NCBI GenBank assembly: GCA_028564675.1
Contig: JAOVVO010000123.1
Location: 90,137 to 154,136, forward strand
From: Onchocerca lupi
Taxonomy: Eukaryota; Nematoda; Chromadorea; Rhabditida; Onchocercidae
Length of the DNA: 64,000 bases
Direction of reading: 5' to 3'
Every line of letters starts with the position of its first letter. Position 1 is the first letter of the stretch. Under the pieces are notes generated by a model that was not told the origin of the DNA, made no database searches, and was given only the letters and a program-made list of their open reading frames with translations. Below are positions 50,693 to 63,955 of the stretch, piece by piece. Both the position numbers and the translations under genes were made by a program.

Positions 50693-53600
50693 ATGGCTGA
50701 AAATAAAGTAATCCTGAAAAGATCATCTATTGATATACCTTATGGTTTTATCATACGACATATTTCTTTTTATCCACCTAAGGTATTAATTTTTAATTAT
50801 TTGATCATTTTATCTTATCTTCTGATTACAAATTAATCAATGAATTTGAGAATAAATTTCTGAAAATTATTATTCTTTTGAAGAAATCTTGTATATCATC
50901 TTTTGAATAAATTTTTAACTATCAAAACCTTTAAATTCATTTAAAAATTTAAAGTACATTTAGAAATTTTTGAATTTCATTAATTTTTAGAATGAATTTG
51001 AGAATGAATTTCTGAATGTTATTAATCTTTTGAATAAATTTCTTTTAAATATCAAAATCTTTAATTCATTTTATAATTTTAAGGTACATCTAGAATTAAA
51101 AATTAAAAACAGATAATTAAGCAATGCACAATTTAAGTTCAAAAAAGAAAAAAATTAAATAGCTCCCAGCATTTGCATTTGCCAGTCATTAAAATTAATT
51201 TGTTAATTTCATCATTGAATTAATTAAATTTTGTAAATAAAGGAATTATGGAACAGGTTTGATTTTTTTTTTGATTTAGATAAATTTCTCTATTTTCTAT
51301 TCTCCCTTCCATAATATGAAGTATCTTTGTTGTTGCATTTTTTTATAAAACCATATCAGGTAAATAATATCATGGAATCATGAAATTCCGTTATATTATT
51401 CTTTATGAATATCGATTAATTTGAATTTACAGATTGTATTATTTTTGAATTTTTTACGGTTCTGAATTTGATAAAAACAAAAATGATTGATGCCATTTTT
51501 TTTTTTTTTTTTGAATTCAATGGAACGATTCATAGATTCCTTCTAAAAAATCTAACTATTCTTGAATCTGAGAAATCAATGAATCTACGTGATTCTTGAA
51601 ATATTTCAGGATAATGCAATTGAAGAAGCAATGAAATGTATTCAGAAGCCAATTTATGCATTAGCAATTCTAAGTGTAAAACCATCAAGTGCAGCAGATG
51701 AAGCAGGTCTTCAGGCAGGTCATCGAATTATTGAAATGAATGGACAGGTGGTCAGTCATTTGAGTTACAGCGATATTTGCAGAATTACAAAAAGGTTATT
51801 TAAATTTGAATACAATTCTAAGATTTATTGGTTTTATTTTTTTCAAAATACATTAAAGCCAAGATTTTCATGGCCAATAGAATAAGAATAGTTTTTGTGG
51901 CTAATAAGGCAGAAGTAAGAATTGAAGAATGAATCTTGAAGGCTTCTATGAATAGTGATGAACCTTCTCATACTTGAGTGGTAATGAGCCTAGATTACAT
52001 TTTAATAACTAATGTTCAGACAAATCTGAAATTGATTGGAATATTTAATATGGATTTAAGTTACTTTTTGATTCTCTCCGATAGGTTCATCAGGCTTTCT
52101 AGGCTTAAATATTGCTTCATTAATATCTATTCATTATGATGTCTCTTAAAAAAAGATTTTTTAATTAATTATTCATTGTTGTAATTCCTAAGATATTGAG
52201 TTGTTATTTTTTTCTAAGAATTGTCAAAATCATAAAGCTAAAAAATGATATCATATGTTATCAATTACTAATTGAGTGATTCTAAGAATACGAGATAAAG
52301 CAGGAAAATTTAAATCAAAAGTTCTATCAAACAACTTCTCATAATAAGTATTGAATTTTTTGCCTTGTATTTCTAATTTTTTAATTAATAAATAATTTAT
52401 TAAAAATAAATTAGCTATACGATTCATCAAAAAATGTAAGATTTATTTCGCTTTTCCATCTTTCTTTAAACTACTATTTGTCAAATTGAATTATCCAGTT
52501 AACTATTTTGCAGAATTTAATTATTAATTTCTCTTATTTACTAGTCACGTAGGCATCAGTAATTCAATCGTAATCTGTTTTATTATTGTTAATATCATTT
52601 ATCCTATGATATCTATTCTCCAGAAAAAGGTAAAATTTTTTGCCCTCCAAAGCAGACAGAATAATCAATAGTAGTAATTAATACTTTTATATAAGTTTGG
52701 CAGAGGAATTTAACTTTTCCAGCTTATAAGTGGTCGATTTTAAATTTAAATAAATTCTTTGAACTTTTTTTTTTCAAATTTAAACAGATTTAAATAAATT
52801 ATTAAATAAACTTTTTTTTTTTTTACCGGCAATAAGAAGATAATCAATAACGGCAATATCTTTAAATAAATTTAGCAAAAGTAATTTAGCATTTTCAACC
52901 TATAAATGCTCGATTTGAAATTTAAATAAATTTTTTAATCTTTTTTTTTTCAAATTTAAATAGATTTAAATGAATTTTGGAATAGACCTTTTTTTTTCCA
53001 ACAATGTAATTAAACTATAAACTGTAATTAAACTATAAACTAAAAAGTAATTAATAAGTCGTTGAACGTTTTGGATAAATTGAAAAATAATAAATAATTT
53101 ATATCTGCGTTTTATAAAAGTATTCTAATAATGATGGAAAAAAATTCGTAAATTTATAGATAAATAAGTAGGCCGACGAATAGCAAACAAGGCTGATAAA
53201 TAGTAAAACAAATCGACCGAAATACACATTAGATTACATCTTTATTTTATTTGAAGAATTTGTTTGTCAATCGATTTATAGAAGGGAAGTTTATTTGAAT
53301 ATTCCATTTACCTAACAACCCAAATTCATAATTAATCCTTTCATATCTCTCATTCTTTCATTCTTTTCTTTCATTCTATTTCTTCAATGAATATTTATCT
53401 ATTCATTGTAAAGGTGAAAGTTCAAACTCTTTTTCAGCTCTTTTTTTCGACACCTCTTCTCTCCATATATCTCTTTTCAACAAATCTTAGACACAGCAAT
53501 AGGTCAATAGGTCACATCTCTTCTAACATATGACCCTCAAATGTTCTTTTATTTATATTGAATTAACGAAATTTTTTGGTTTAGTTTTTTTTTTCTTTTT

Positions 53601-56600
53601 TTGATTTTTCAGTCGATAAGATTGTCATATTTTTCGACCGCTCATTTTCCAAAAATGTCACCGATTTTGTATCTTCTTTGTATCAGTTCAAAGTTCAAAT
53701 CCTTTCTGAATCTATTGATTGGTCACTTCAAAGATCTTTACTTGTGTTCAGGAATTTCAATAATCTTTAACTAATAATTTTATATTTTAACGAAGTTTCC
53801 ATTCTGTAAATGTTCCTTTTCAATTTTATAAGTTTCCATTTCAGTTCAAAATTTAGTTATTTATTGTTCAGAAAATTTGAATAATCTTTAGCTATTTATT
53901 ATTTAAAAAATTTGGATTGCTGTAATAGTTTTATCGTCCAGAAATTTCAAGAATTTTTTTGATAATAATTTTATACTTTAATGAAATTTCTATTTTTGTA
54001 AATGCTTTTTTAAATTCTAAAATTTACCACTCCAGTTCAAAACCTATTTACTTGTCGCGAAATTTCAGTAATTTTATGCATTAGTGAAATTTCAATTCTA
54101 TAAAATTGATAAAATTTCAATTTACAAGTTCGATTTTTTAGTGGTAATTTTTATTTGCCTAAATTTCCTAATTGTCACCAATCCCTTAAATGTTTTCAGC
54201 ATTTTTTTCTTGCTAAAAACATCACTAAACTCGAAGAAAACAAAATTCTTTGCAAATGATAAACCGTTTTGCAAGTTTTAGTTATTGATCAATTGATTGG
54301 TTGAATTTTGCAAGTTTTAAATTTAAATTTGTAACTTTCAATTATTGATCAATTAACTACTGGTTTAATAAGAATTTCAATGGAAATATTAATAGTTTGT
54401 TTACTAACAAAGAAGCGGTAATAGTAGTAGGATTCTATTTGTCGAATTATTTGTTTGTTTAAATGAATTATTTCTAATCGATGATTGGCTTCCAAAAAAT
54501 TTTTTTTCTCTCTCCATTTTATTATGTTTACTTTTTTTCCGAACTATTATGTTTTGCTAAATTAATGATAATTAGATTTAACCCTTTTTAACCTCTACTT
54601 AAATCGATTGTATAGTATATTAAATAATTTCATTTACTTCAAGTAAACCAAAGAAATGAAAGTGAAATGAATTGAAATTATTTAATATACTATAAAAGGA
54701 AATATCACAGGATAATTTTTCCAGTTTTATTACCTGATATAATTGTATTATTTTGGTTGAATTGAATTAAACTGAGTTAAATTTCTCGATATCATTCAAT
54801 TATTTCATTTTATCAAATACTACTTTACTTGAATATCTTGAAATATTGTATCAAAATATTATAATCCAGCTTTTTTCATAATTTCGTCAAATTTGCGCAA
54901 CTTAATTACTTCAAAATTAAAGTTTATTTTGTATGAAATTAGTTGAATTGAAAGAGTCGGGACAGGTTTTCCTTTTTTCTACCTGTTGGTTGAGTGATTA
55001 GTTATTATTACTTGTTGCATCAATTGATTTATTTTCACCAAAATAAACTTTTCTATAAATTGGCTTTTCAAATCAATCATAATGTTGAAATATTTGAATT
55101 TTTATTAATCCCAAATTCCTCTTTGAAGAATTTTCCATTCTCCATGATTAATCATAAAAATTTTATAGCATCATTTCAATCTTGCAATATTCCTAGTTGT
55201 TCTGTGAAATGAGAAATTATGAGATGATATATGCAAAATATTAAAGCTGGAATTCCCGCGATATCTCGAATTTCACGAACACTTTAGGAAATTGGAATTG
55301 AATATCAACAATAATTATTGCTAAAATCCAGATCTTTGAAACTATTAATTAACTGAAAAGATCGACAAAATAGAAATGATTTGTCGTCTCATTCATGGCC
55401 AAGTTTTAAAAAATTTGCATTTTCTGGCTAATTTTCGGAATATTTTAGGAAATCGATGTTTATTCTTAAAATTAATCCAAATCTTTTAAACTATTAATTA
55501 ATCGAAAGATCGATAAACATCATAAATGATTTGTCAGTTAGCTTATTCATTGCCAAGTTTTGCAAAATTTAGAATTTTGTCTAATTTTCGTTGAAATTTA
55601 TTTAACAAGCAATTTTTATTCCTTTGTGATAAATAAATTTTTATCAATTTGAACAATTTTCCGAAGAAAATTGCAAATTTGCTATCAATCATTCTTTACA
55701 AAAACCTTGAGAAATTCTGGAAAATTAGAATTGTATCGAAGAAACAATGAATTAAATACAATTCATTGTCAGTGAAATTTCTTCTTTCTTTTATCTTTTC
55801 TCCTTTTTTTTTAAAACATCAAAAAAGTTTTCATTTAAAGCTATGACAATTTTTTTTTTTTTTGATGTTCAGGAAAAAGTTTTTTCCTAAAATAAACTTT
55901 TCTGCAAAAAATTTCGAATAATTCATTTCAAAAAAATAAATAAATCACTAATACATCAGAAATTCCGGATAGATTAGAGCAAAGAGAGACAAAATTACAT
56001 ATGAAATTCTAAAATTTAAATGAATTGCTAGAAACTTGGATATTAAATCAATATTTAAACAATATTTAAATAGGTAATGAGAGCGTGACATATGAACAAT
56101 TAGAAATTAAATATTTTCAAATAAATTTTATTTAAAATCTCATCTAAATGAAAGAAAATTTAATCGATAATTTTGTTGAAAGATTAAAATCAATAAAAGA
56201 TGATTTGTAAATGTTTTCAATGAATTCCAACATTTCAATTATTGAATATTGTTGGTAAGAAGATAATTATAGGTAATAGGTATTCAATGGTAACCGGATT
56301 CTTTAAGCGGATTATACGATAACCTAATTCAGGTAACGGTTATCCTTTCCGTTTCAAATAAACCGCTTTTGTAGTTATTTAATGATATAAAATATATCGA
56401 TCGATCTTTTCGTTTGTTGATTTTGAAATTTTGAAAAAAAAAAAAGAAAATCAAATAAGATATGTAGTCTGTCAAAGAGGAACTTGGATAGCTGTTAATT
56501 AGGCTAATTTTGTATGTTTCAATTTGCATTTGTTTAACAAATAAGATATGTATTCTGTCAAGGAGAAATGTCAACCATTATTTGTCCATTGGCTAATTCA

Positions 56601-59600
56601 GAATGACATTTTTCAATAAAGAAATTAATTAATTTATTGAAAATTTTTGCTATTTCCGGTCAACTAAATTTTTCTTCTCATAATGCAATGTGATTGACAT
56701 TTTCGTAGATGAATTTACTATTCAAATAAAATTTTTGAAAAATTCAAATAATCATATTTTTGGAAATGTTTAATGGTATTGGTAGTAAAATTTAACTCAT
56801 AATAAAACTTAGGCTTATAATCTATGCAATATATTTATGAAGTAAACTTTATCTTATTTGTTAAGTAAAATAAGAGAGAAAAATTTTATTCTCTTGGATT
56901 TACTGGAATAAAATCAATAGATATTGTATGATTTTATTAGCTTAGCAAATTTGTTTCAATTTCTCTTCAAATTTAGTATTCTTTTATTATTAGATAGTAT
57001 TGAAGAATAAATTTTCGAGAGATTTAAATAATCAAATACTTGAAAATACTAGTAGTAATTGTAAGAAAACTTGAATTTATAATCTATGAGTGCATTTATG
57101 AAGTGAATTTTATCTTATTTGTTAAGTAAATAATGGAGGATAATTGCATATTTAATCTTATTAGCCTTGCAAATTCATTCCAATTTCTCTTCAAATTAAA
57201 TATTCTTTTGTTGATAGTGAAAGAGTAAATAAGATTTGATGGAGGCGGAAGATCGGTAAATTATGCATCATTTTCGGGCGGAAAAAAAAAAAGAACGGAT
57301 GAAATGACCATCCGTTTCCCATCGATTAATGTATTCAAGCGTGGGAGAATGCTTCGGGGGAAGATTAGTCGAGCATTTCCGGAAATGATCGATCTAGACG
57401 GGAACGGCGAAATGACGGACGTGTTTCATCAATTATTGAAGGATTTGAATCATTTTCTCAGCTCAAATTTTCGAATAAAATTTAATTTTATTTCAATTTT
57501 GTTTACTATCTTTGTTCGATTTATTTCCATCTTCCAAACAACTGTAAAGTGATAAGTGAAAACAAAAAAATAAAAAAAAAAAACACTCAAATGCGTAAGT
57601 GAAAAGTGATTGCTTACGTAAATTGCGTGACGGTGTTATGAACAAAAAACACTCAAATGCGTAAGTGAAAAGTGATTGCTTACGTAAATTGCGTGACGGT
57701 GTTATGAACAAAAAACACTCAAATGCGTAAGCGAAAAGTGATTGCTTACGTAAATTGCGTGACGGTATTATGAACAAAAAACATTCGAATGCGTAAGCAA
57801 AAAATGATTGTTTACATAAATTGCCAAAAAAAAATGATTACGTAAATTACCAAAAACAAAAAAAAAAAAAAAGATTTTTGCGTAGATTGTCGAAAAAAAG
57901 ATAATTGCTTACGTAAATTACGTGAAAAATGTTTTTTAGGACATATTGATTGTATTATATATTTTTGTTTATCGAAAATACATTGCTTATATGATACATT
58001 AATCATATTAATTTCGAGACAAACACGAACTATTTTGCAATATTCTTTGCAAAATTCAACAAATTGCCAATTTCAATCATTTTTAATTGATCAATCACAA
58101 TTTTGTAGTGGATTGGAATTGGAAATGATGGTTGTTACAAAGATGCATACGACCAAATCATCGATGATCGAATCTCTCGCCGATGATGATGATGATGATC
58201 CATTATTGTCCTCATCATCATCGATCGGTAATATCATCATCGATGATGATGATGATGGTATGAGGAAAAATATGAATACTGATGATGGTACTCAGAAGTT
58301 TTATACTGATTCTGTTCATCTTCTTCAAGGTTTTCCATCACCATCAACATCATCATCGTCATTATCATCATCATCAACGATGATAGTTGTCGAAGGTCAT
58401 TCGGAGATAGCATTGAAAAATTGTCAAAATGATGATGCTACGACAACATCAACAATATTCCATTGTTCGGTTGGTGAATTTGATTTGGAAAATTTACAGA
58501 ATGTCATCATCATTTTATGAAATAAATAATAACATTCTTATAAATCCATCTAATTATCACAATTATCGAATTAACTCAATTGAAAATTTTTCAGGTTTTT
58601 TTTTTTTTTTGGAACATTTTCAATACTGATATTCTTTTAAAATCTGATCAAATTTTCACTTGATGAAATTAAATGTTTGAAAGAATTTTTGCAAACTTTC
58701 TGATGAAGTGATTGATTGATAATCATATGATAAAGATTATCATTGTTTGTTGATTTTCCTTATTTCTAATTTTTTTTTCTGTTTTTTTGTTTATCAAAAA
58801 AATTTTCTTTTTCTGATACTATCATGTTTCTTTGTCCAATTTTAATTACTCAATTTTAATTTGCTTGAAACTAAACTTATTCATTACTTATGACAACGCT
58901 AATCAGTAAATAAAGAAAATGAAATCGTTAAGTAATAAAAACAAAAAAAAAAAAAATGAATTTTTTTTTTCATGGAAATTAGGTGAATTTGAAAATTTTG
59001 GAAATAAATATCGTTAAATAATAATAAATTTTTTATTCCCTCGATGATAAAAATCGAAAAATTAAGTCATAATAATAGTAACAGTAATAATGATGATAAA
59101 AATGATAATGATAAGAATATGAATAACAGTAGTTGATAATAAGCTAGATAAGTTGCTATTTGATAATTATACACTCAAACTTGATTTATTTTTATCATTG
59201 CCGTTATCTGTTCTTATCTTATCATTCTAATATCATAATATTAAATCAAAGTACATTCGATGTAATTTTTCTTCTATAAGGAAAAACAAAATATTGAGAA
59301 ATTTCTGAAAATTCCGAGAAAAATATTCATAAACAAAATTGGATTTGAAGAGATAATATAATTTCAAATAAATAAGTAATTCAATACCTTATTTTAAATA
59401 AGTCATTTGTATTTTTTTTTTTGTCTGTGACAGATTGAAGTATAAAGTAGTTATACTACTTTAGTAGTTATACTACGAAATGATTGCTTAAAATTTTGTA
59501 AAGAGTTTTTGTCATTACCCAATGATTCCTTAATATTTTAAAATTAGATTTAGCCTAATATACGATCTGATAGTACGAACTATTATTGATTCTAGATCGA

Positions 59601-62600
59601 TCATATGATCTGTTGATTCTTGTATGATTCTAGACCGAGGAAATGATTTGGTGGTACTTGTCTAAATCCTGGACCGTATATATCATTTGCTGATACTTAT
59701 CTAATCCTAAATTGAGCATATGATCTGGTGATATTTATCTGATCTCAAACTTGATCGAAATTTCTGAGAGAATATTTTGTTTGATCAAAGATTGATTTCA
59801 TCATTTAAAAACTTGTTTTGTGCATTTGTTAACAGAAGATTAGTATTAAAACAATACAATCAAAATAAAATTGTTTATCATTACTTTTCTTTTATTTACT
59901 CTTTTTATCCTCATTTGAGAATTATATTTGCTAACATTCCCAATGCAATAACGAAAAACGAGTTTTTCTTTTCTTTTTTTTTGATTGTCAACCAAATTTT
60001 AAATGCCAGTTAGTTAACGAATTTAGATATTGGAACATCGTATGTCCATTAAAAATATGATAATATCGCTTTTTTTATCGCTTCAAAGTTGTCACCAAAC
60101 AAAAAAAAAAAAGCGTTCATTTCTTTTTTTATTCGATGACAATTTTCGGAGGATTAATTTTTGCCCTTTTAAATTTCAAATTTCAAACTTTTCAAACTTT
60201 GAAATTAAAATCGATATTTAAAAATTTTGAAAATAAGTTGCACATTTAATAGGATAGAAAAGCGAGAGGATATTATTATATTTTCATTTGAAGCAATTTG
60301 ATAAATGATGGTTTGAAATTTGAATTTAGAAAAACTTTTGAAAAAAATGAAATTTCAATTCAACTTTGTTTAGATTATCATAATTTTTCAAATCATTATT
60401 TCAATATTTGTTTACTATCTTCTGTTTTTATTTACTAAGCGAATTTTTTTCATGCTGAAAAAATTTTTTCAAGATTTCTCAAAATTTCTTGGATCAATAT
60501 TATTTCTGAAAATAAGGAAAAGGAAAATTTTTTAAATTTATTCCTAAAATTTCTATTATCTTTTGTCAATTCTAGATTGTGCCTGCAAAAAGAGCATTTT
60601 AAATTTCGCATAAATTACGAATATATTTGTGCGAAATTATTGATGCACAAAAGATAACAACGAAATTTTTATGGAAAAGCTACAAATAAAATTTATTTAT
60701 TTTCGGCAATTTTGCATTTAATTTCCAACATTCATCCATTAAGATTTCATTTAATTTATCATTTTGCAATTTAATTTATCACTTTTTGAAAAGAAATGAC
60801 AAAACGAAGTTTATCAATGAAACATTGATATTTTGTTTTGTGTTTTTCTCTCTTTTTTTTTTTTTCGTTTTAAATGCTTGTTCATTTATTCAAAATTCAT
60901 CATTTCTTTTATTATCGAAAAATTAAAATTATTTTCAAATGAAAATATTTTATGGAAAAAGAATTAAAATATAAAAATAAAAATTAAAAATTTTAAAAAT
61001 CGTAAAAAATTTAAAATTATAAAATTAAAAGAAAAATATTAAGAAAATTCATTAAAAAATTTAATTCATTTATCATTTCTAGTCATTAAATATGATAATG
61101 CTATATTAGTATTGACAGATTTTTTGCAATCATTTCTTTTTTTATCAATAAAAAGTTTGATGATAAATGATGCGTAACGTAACGATCGTAAACTTGTTTC
61201 TTTGAATTTTGGAATATTTTATGTCTTCTAAATCGATTTTAGTAGAAAAAGAAGAAACCATTTTAAACTGATTCATTAAAATTGACACATCTATGAGTCA
61301 TCGATTTAAATTTCCTTGAATAAGCAAAAGAAAAATTGTTACTTTTTATTTCTCTCATAATTTTATTGTTTTCTTCGCAGATTTGAATCTTTTGTTAATC
61401 TATCTTATCGATTAATTTCTCTAAATTTTACGAATTTCTCTTAGTTTGTCAAATTCTCTTAATTTTAACTGAAATATTGTTATTACGTTATTATAAGTAA
61501 AATATATTACTATGCAGAAGTATTACTTTTAATTGGTTTTTTTTTTTTTGGAAAAATTAATTTTTTCTCGGAAATTTTTACTTGGTTTTTCTGGAACTTA
61601 AAAGTTTTTCTTGGAAATTTTTATTTAGTTTTTCTGAAAACTACCAATTTTTAATTCCAAAATATATTGTTTAAAAAGAATTATCAGGAAATTAAAATCC
61701 TTCCGGGAAATTTCGTTTTTTCCTGACAATCACCAATTTTTATTTCCAAAATGTATTGCTATGATGGGTTATCAGGAAATTAAAATCTTTTCTGGAATTT
61801 TATCTTTTCCAAAAAATTGCCAATTTTTAAATCAAAATATATTGCTATCACTTTTGTTGGTACCTACCAATTTTCAATTGCTTAATGGTAACCTAATTTT
61901 TTCTAAAATTCACGAAAATTTGATTCATATTTCATAATTTAGTATTAATTAGAAATTTTTAGTCGTTGAGGCGGAACAATTATTATTGTGAAAATGATGA
62001 TGAATCATACGATCAAAATATTTCGGAACACAAAAATAATATGAGGTAATTTTTACAATGAATTTAACGTTTTTTTTTTTTGTTTTTTTTTCAAAAAATT
62101 GAAAAGTATGATTTTATTCTTAAAGTGAAATTATTTTCCTATCATATTATAAATAACATTTTTGATTTATTTTTCAGTTTTGATTTGTTTTTTTTTTTCT
62201 TTTTCATAATTTAAATTAAAAAATGAATAAAATTGTTAGAATTACAATATATTTCATTTTTTCAGACATTCGAATTCAAAAACTTATCATTTAAATGATA
62301 AACGATACAAATTATTGGATGATAAAAAAAAGATCAAATTACCATCGATTATTAATTATGAACATTTGACAAATCGTACTGCATCATCGTTAGCTCGTAC
62401 GCGAAATATGTTGCAAATTTCGCCGCAACCATCATCATCTTTATCATCATTATCATTATCATCATCATTATATGATGATAATCGAAATGCTCAAAAATCT
62501 GAAAAATTGTTGATTACAAAAACTTGCAATCAAATACAGCGACCAACTTCGTTTGAAACAAATATGGTATGATTTTGTGGTAAAAGTGCAAAAAGAAAAA

Positions 62601-63012
62601 AAAATGAATTTTTAGTTGTTTATTTAAATTATTTTCTTGTATAAAAGGAGTCGAAATGCACAAAAATCGGAAAAGTTAATTGTAATAATAAATTGCATAA
62701 AATTGAGTAAGACCATACAGAAATGCAACTTAGGCTGAAATAAGTAATTATATTAAGTAATATTTGAGTTAAAAAAGTTCTATTTTATGTTAACAAAAAC
62801 AAAATTTCACTTTATATCGAAAAATTTTGAAATTTCAGACAAATTTCAATCAAATGTCACGTAGCTTCACGATAACAAATGATAGTAATGATATTATCAC
62901 GGAATCACAAAATAACAATTATTTATGTTTACCACCAAAAAGACAAACAAATCAACGTTATTCAAACTTCAATCCCACTTTCGTCAATTCTTCCGTCCAT
63001 ACAGTGGAGGAG
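50693..63012 (+). CDS. pac-1: PDZ-domain RhoGAP, ARHGAP21/23 (C. elegans PAC-1) type, 5' part only
   Basis: These proteins are Rho/Cdc42 GTPase-activating proteins with PDZ, PH and RhoGAP domains; PAC-1 polarises C. elegans embryonic cells. Exons: 50693-50782, 51610-51794, 58109-58469 (or to 58502), 61963-62045, 62266-62566, 62839-63012; phases 0, 2, 0, 2, 0, 0. Exons 1-3 encode one PDZ domain: carboxylate-binding loop IPYGFIIRHISFYPP, then LAILSVKPSSAADEAGLQAG, HRIIEMNGQVVSHLSYSDIC and, across the 6.3-kb intron, KSGLELEMMVVTK. The YGFIIRHISFYPP segment matches the FGFTLRHFIVYPP of ARHGAP21/23, which is the basis for the call. The rest is Ser/Asn/Asp-rich linker with D6 and D5 runs. PH and GAP domains lie beyond the window, so the gene is truncated by the window edge. 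An acceptor-like TTCATCGTAG lies 10 bases before the ATG region. Confidence 0.78.
54611..54694. repeat. Perfect 22-bp inverted repeat with 40-base loop
   Basis: Positions 54611-54632 are the exact reverse complement of 54673-54694; both arms contain TATTAAATAATTTCA or its complement. Pairing extends imperfectly into the loop. It lies in the 6.3-kb intron of the RhoGAP gene; it may be a small inverted-repeat element or a hairpin RNA. Confidence 0.8.
57584..57925. repeat. 66-bp tandem repeat, three good and one to two decayed copies, with TTACGTAA sites
   Basis: Units start at 57584, 57650, 57716 and 57782. Each contains ATGCGTAAG, GATTGCTTACGTAAATTGCG and TGACGG. The first three are almost identical. 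Palindromic TTACGTAA occurs at 57614, 57680, 57746, 57838 and 57909. On the minus strand the period of 22 codons leaves an open frame, which I regard as a by-product. Confidence 0.92.
58503..61962 (+). other. Intron of the RhoGAP gene
   Basis: Exons on both sides are in phase 0, so a direct join is possible, but small phase-0 exons inside cannot be excluded. I see only AT-rich sequence with homopolymers. Confidence 0.5.
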
Positions 63013-63955
63013 GTATTTTTTGTAATTTTTTAAAGTGTTCGTCAAATTTGTCACGAAAAAATTCTGAACTTCATAAATTCCTCTTTATGAAGAATGGCTA
63101 TGAGAAGTGTCACGTATCACCTTATATTTCAATTTTCGTTCTAATATTTTTAGGTATCAATGTTTTTTTTGTTGAAAGATTAGAATATTTGATGGATGGA
63201 TTTTCGTTGAAAAAAAATGAGTACCAAAAAGAAAAATGGACTTTCGATCAGATTTCTTCTTTTTTTTTTTGTCATTTTTCCCAATAAATACCATTTGAAT
63301 ATCAATGAGTTGAGAACTTTCACTAATTAATCGAAAATAATGATGAGAATTTAAAATTAAAATTCGACTCCCGTTGCTAATAATTTATATTTAAGTCCTG
63401 TTATACAATTTCGCTTATTGACTTTCCTTTTTTTTTTTATTTTGAATATTGGAAAATTTATTTTTTAAGATTTATTTTTGTAGATGATGAAGCTATTTGT
63501 AAATTATAAATGATGAGAATTTAAAATCAATATTTTGATTCCATTTATTAGTCACTTGTGATTTAGTTATCATCTCATGGGATTTTGTTTATTGCTTTTT
63601 CCATTTGTTACATTGAAATAATTTCTAACTTATGAATTCAATAAATTTTTTTCCTTTCAAGATAGAAACGAAAATTTGTTATGCTAAAATTTGAGGATTG
63701 AAAGATTCGGGAATTTCTCGAGATTGCATAAGATTAAGTCAAGTGACTAAAATATTGATAACACTTGCAAAACATATTCTAACAGTTAGTAAGGATGGAA
63801 ATGTTTTATGCTAAGTACTAAAGTGTAGGATATGAGTAAAATAGGTACGTGAAGCTAGCGTAATATACGTTAAATCGTACGTGAATAAGACCAACTACAG
63901 CTGAAAGTGAATTTGACGGATTCTGAGAAAAAAATAGGTATTTTCAGAAGGAATA

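Larger units (their letters stand above)
51795..58108 (+). other. 6.3-kb intron splitting the PDZ domain
   Basis: It begins GTTATT and ends TTTTGTAG. The phase (AG|T serine codon) and PDZ homology support the join. The intron holds the inverted repeat at 54611-54694, a GC-richer island at 57290-57435 and the 66-bp tandem array at 57584-57925; otherwise it is plain AT-rich DNA. Confidence 0.7.

Noticed and set aside
57493..57777. Minus-strand frame with three identical 22-residue repeats
   Set aside because: A period of 66 bases automatically keeps a frame open; no other gene evidence.
57584..57925. CRISPR array
   Set aside because: Contiguous tandem units without spacers, in eukaryotic DNA.
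58035..58108. Extension of the exon at 58109 upstream to a TTG start at 58035
   Set aside because: No ATG; an acceptor TTTTGTAG at 58108 gives the correct phase and completes the PDZ domain.
62280..62297. 18-base perfect palindrome TTATCATTTAAATGATAA
   Set aside because: It lies inside a well-supported coding exon and is made only of common AT-rich words.
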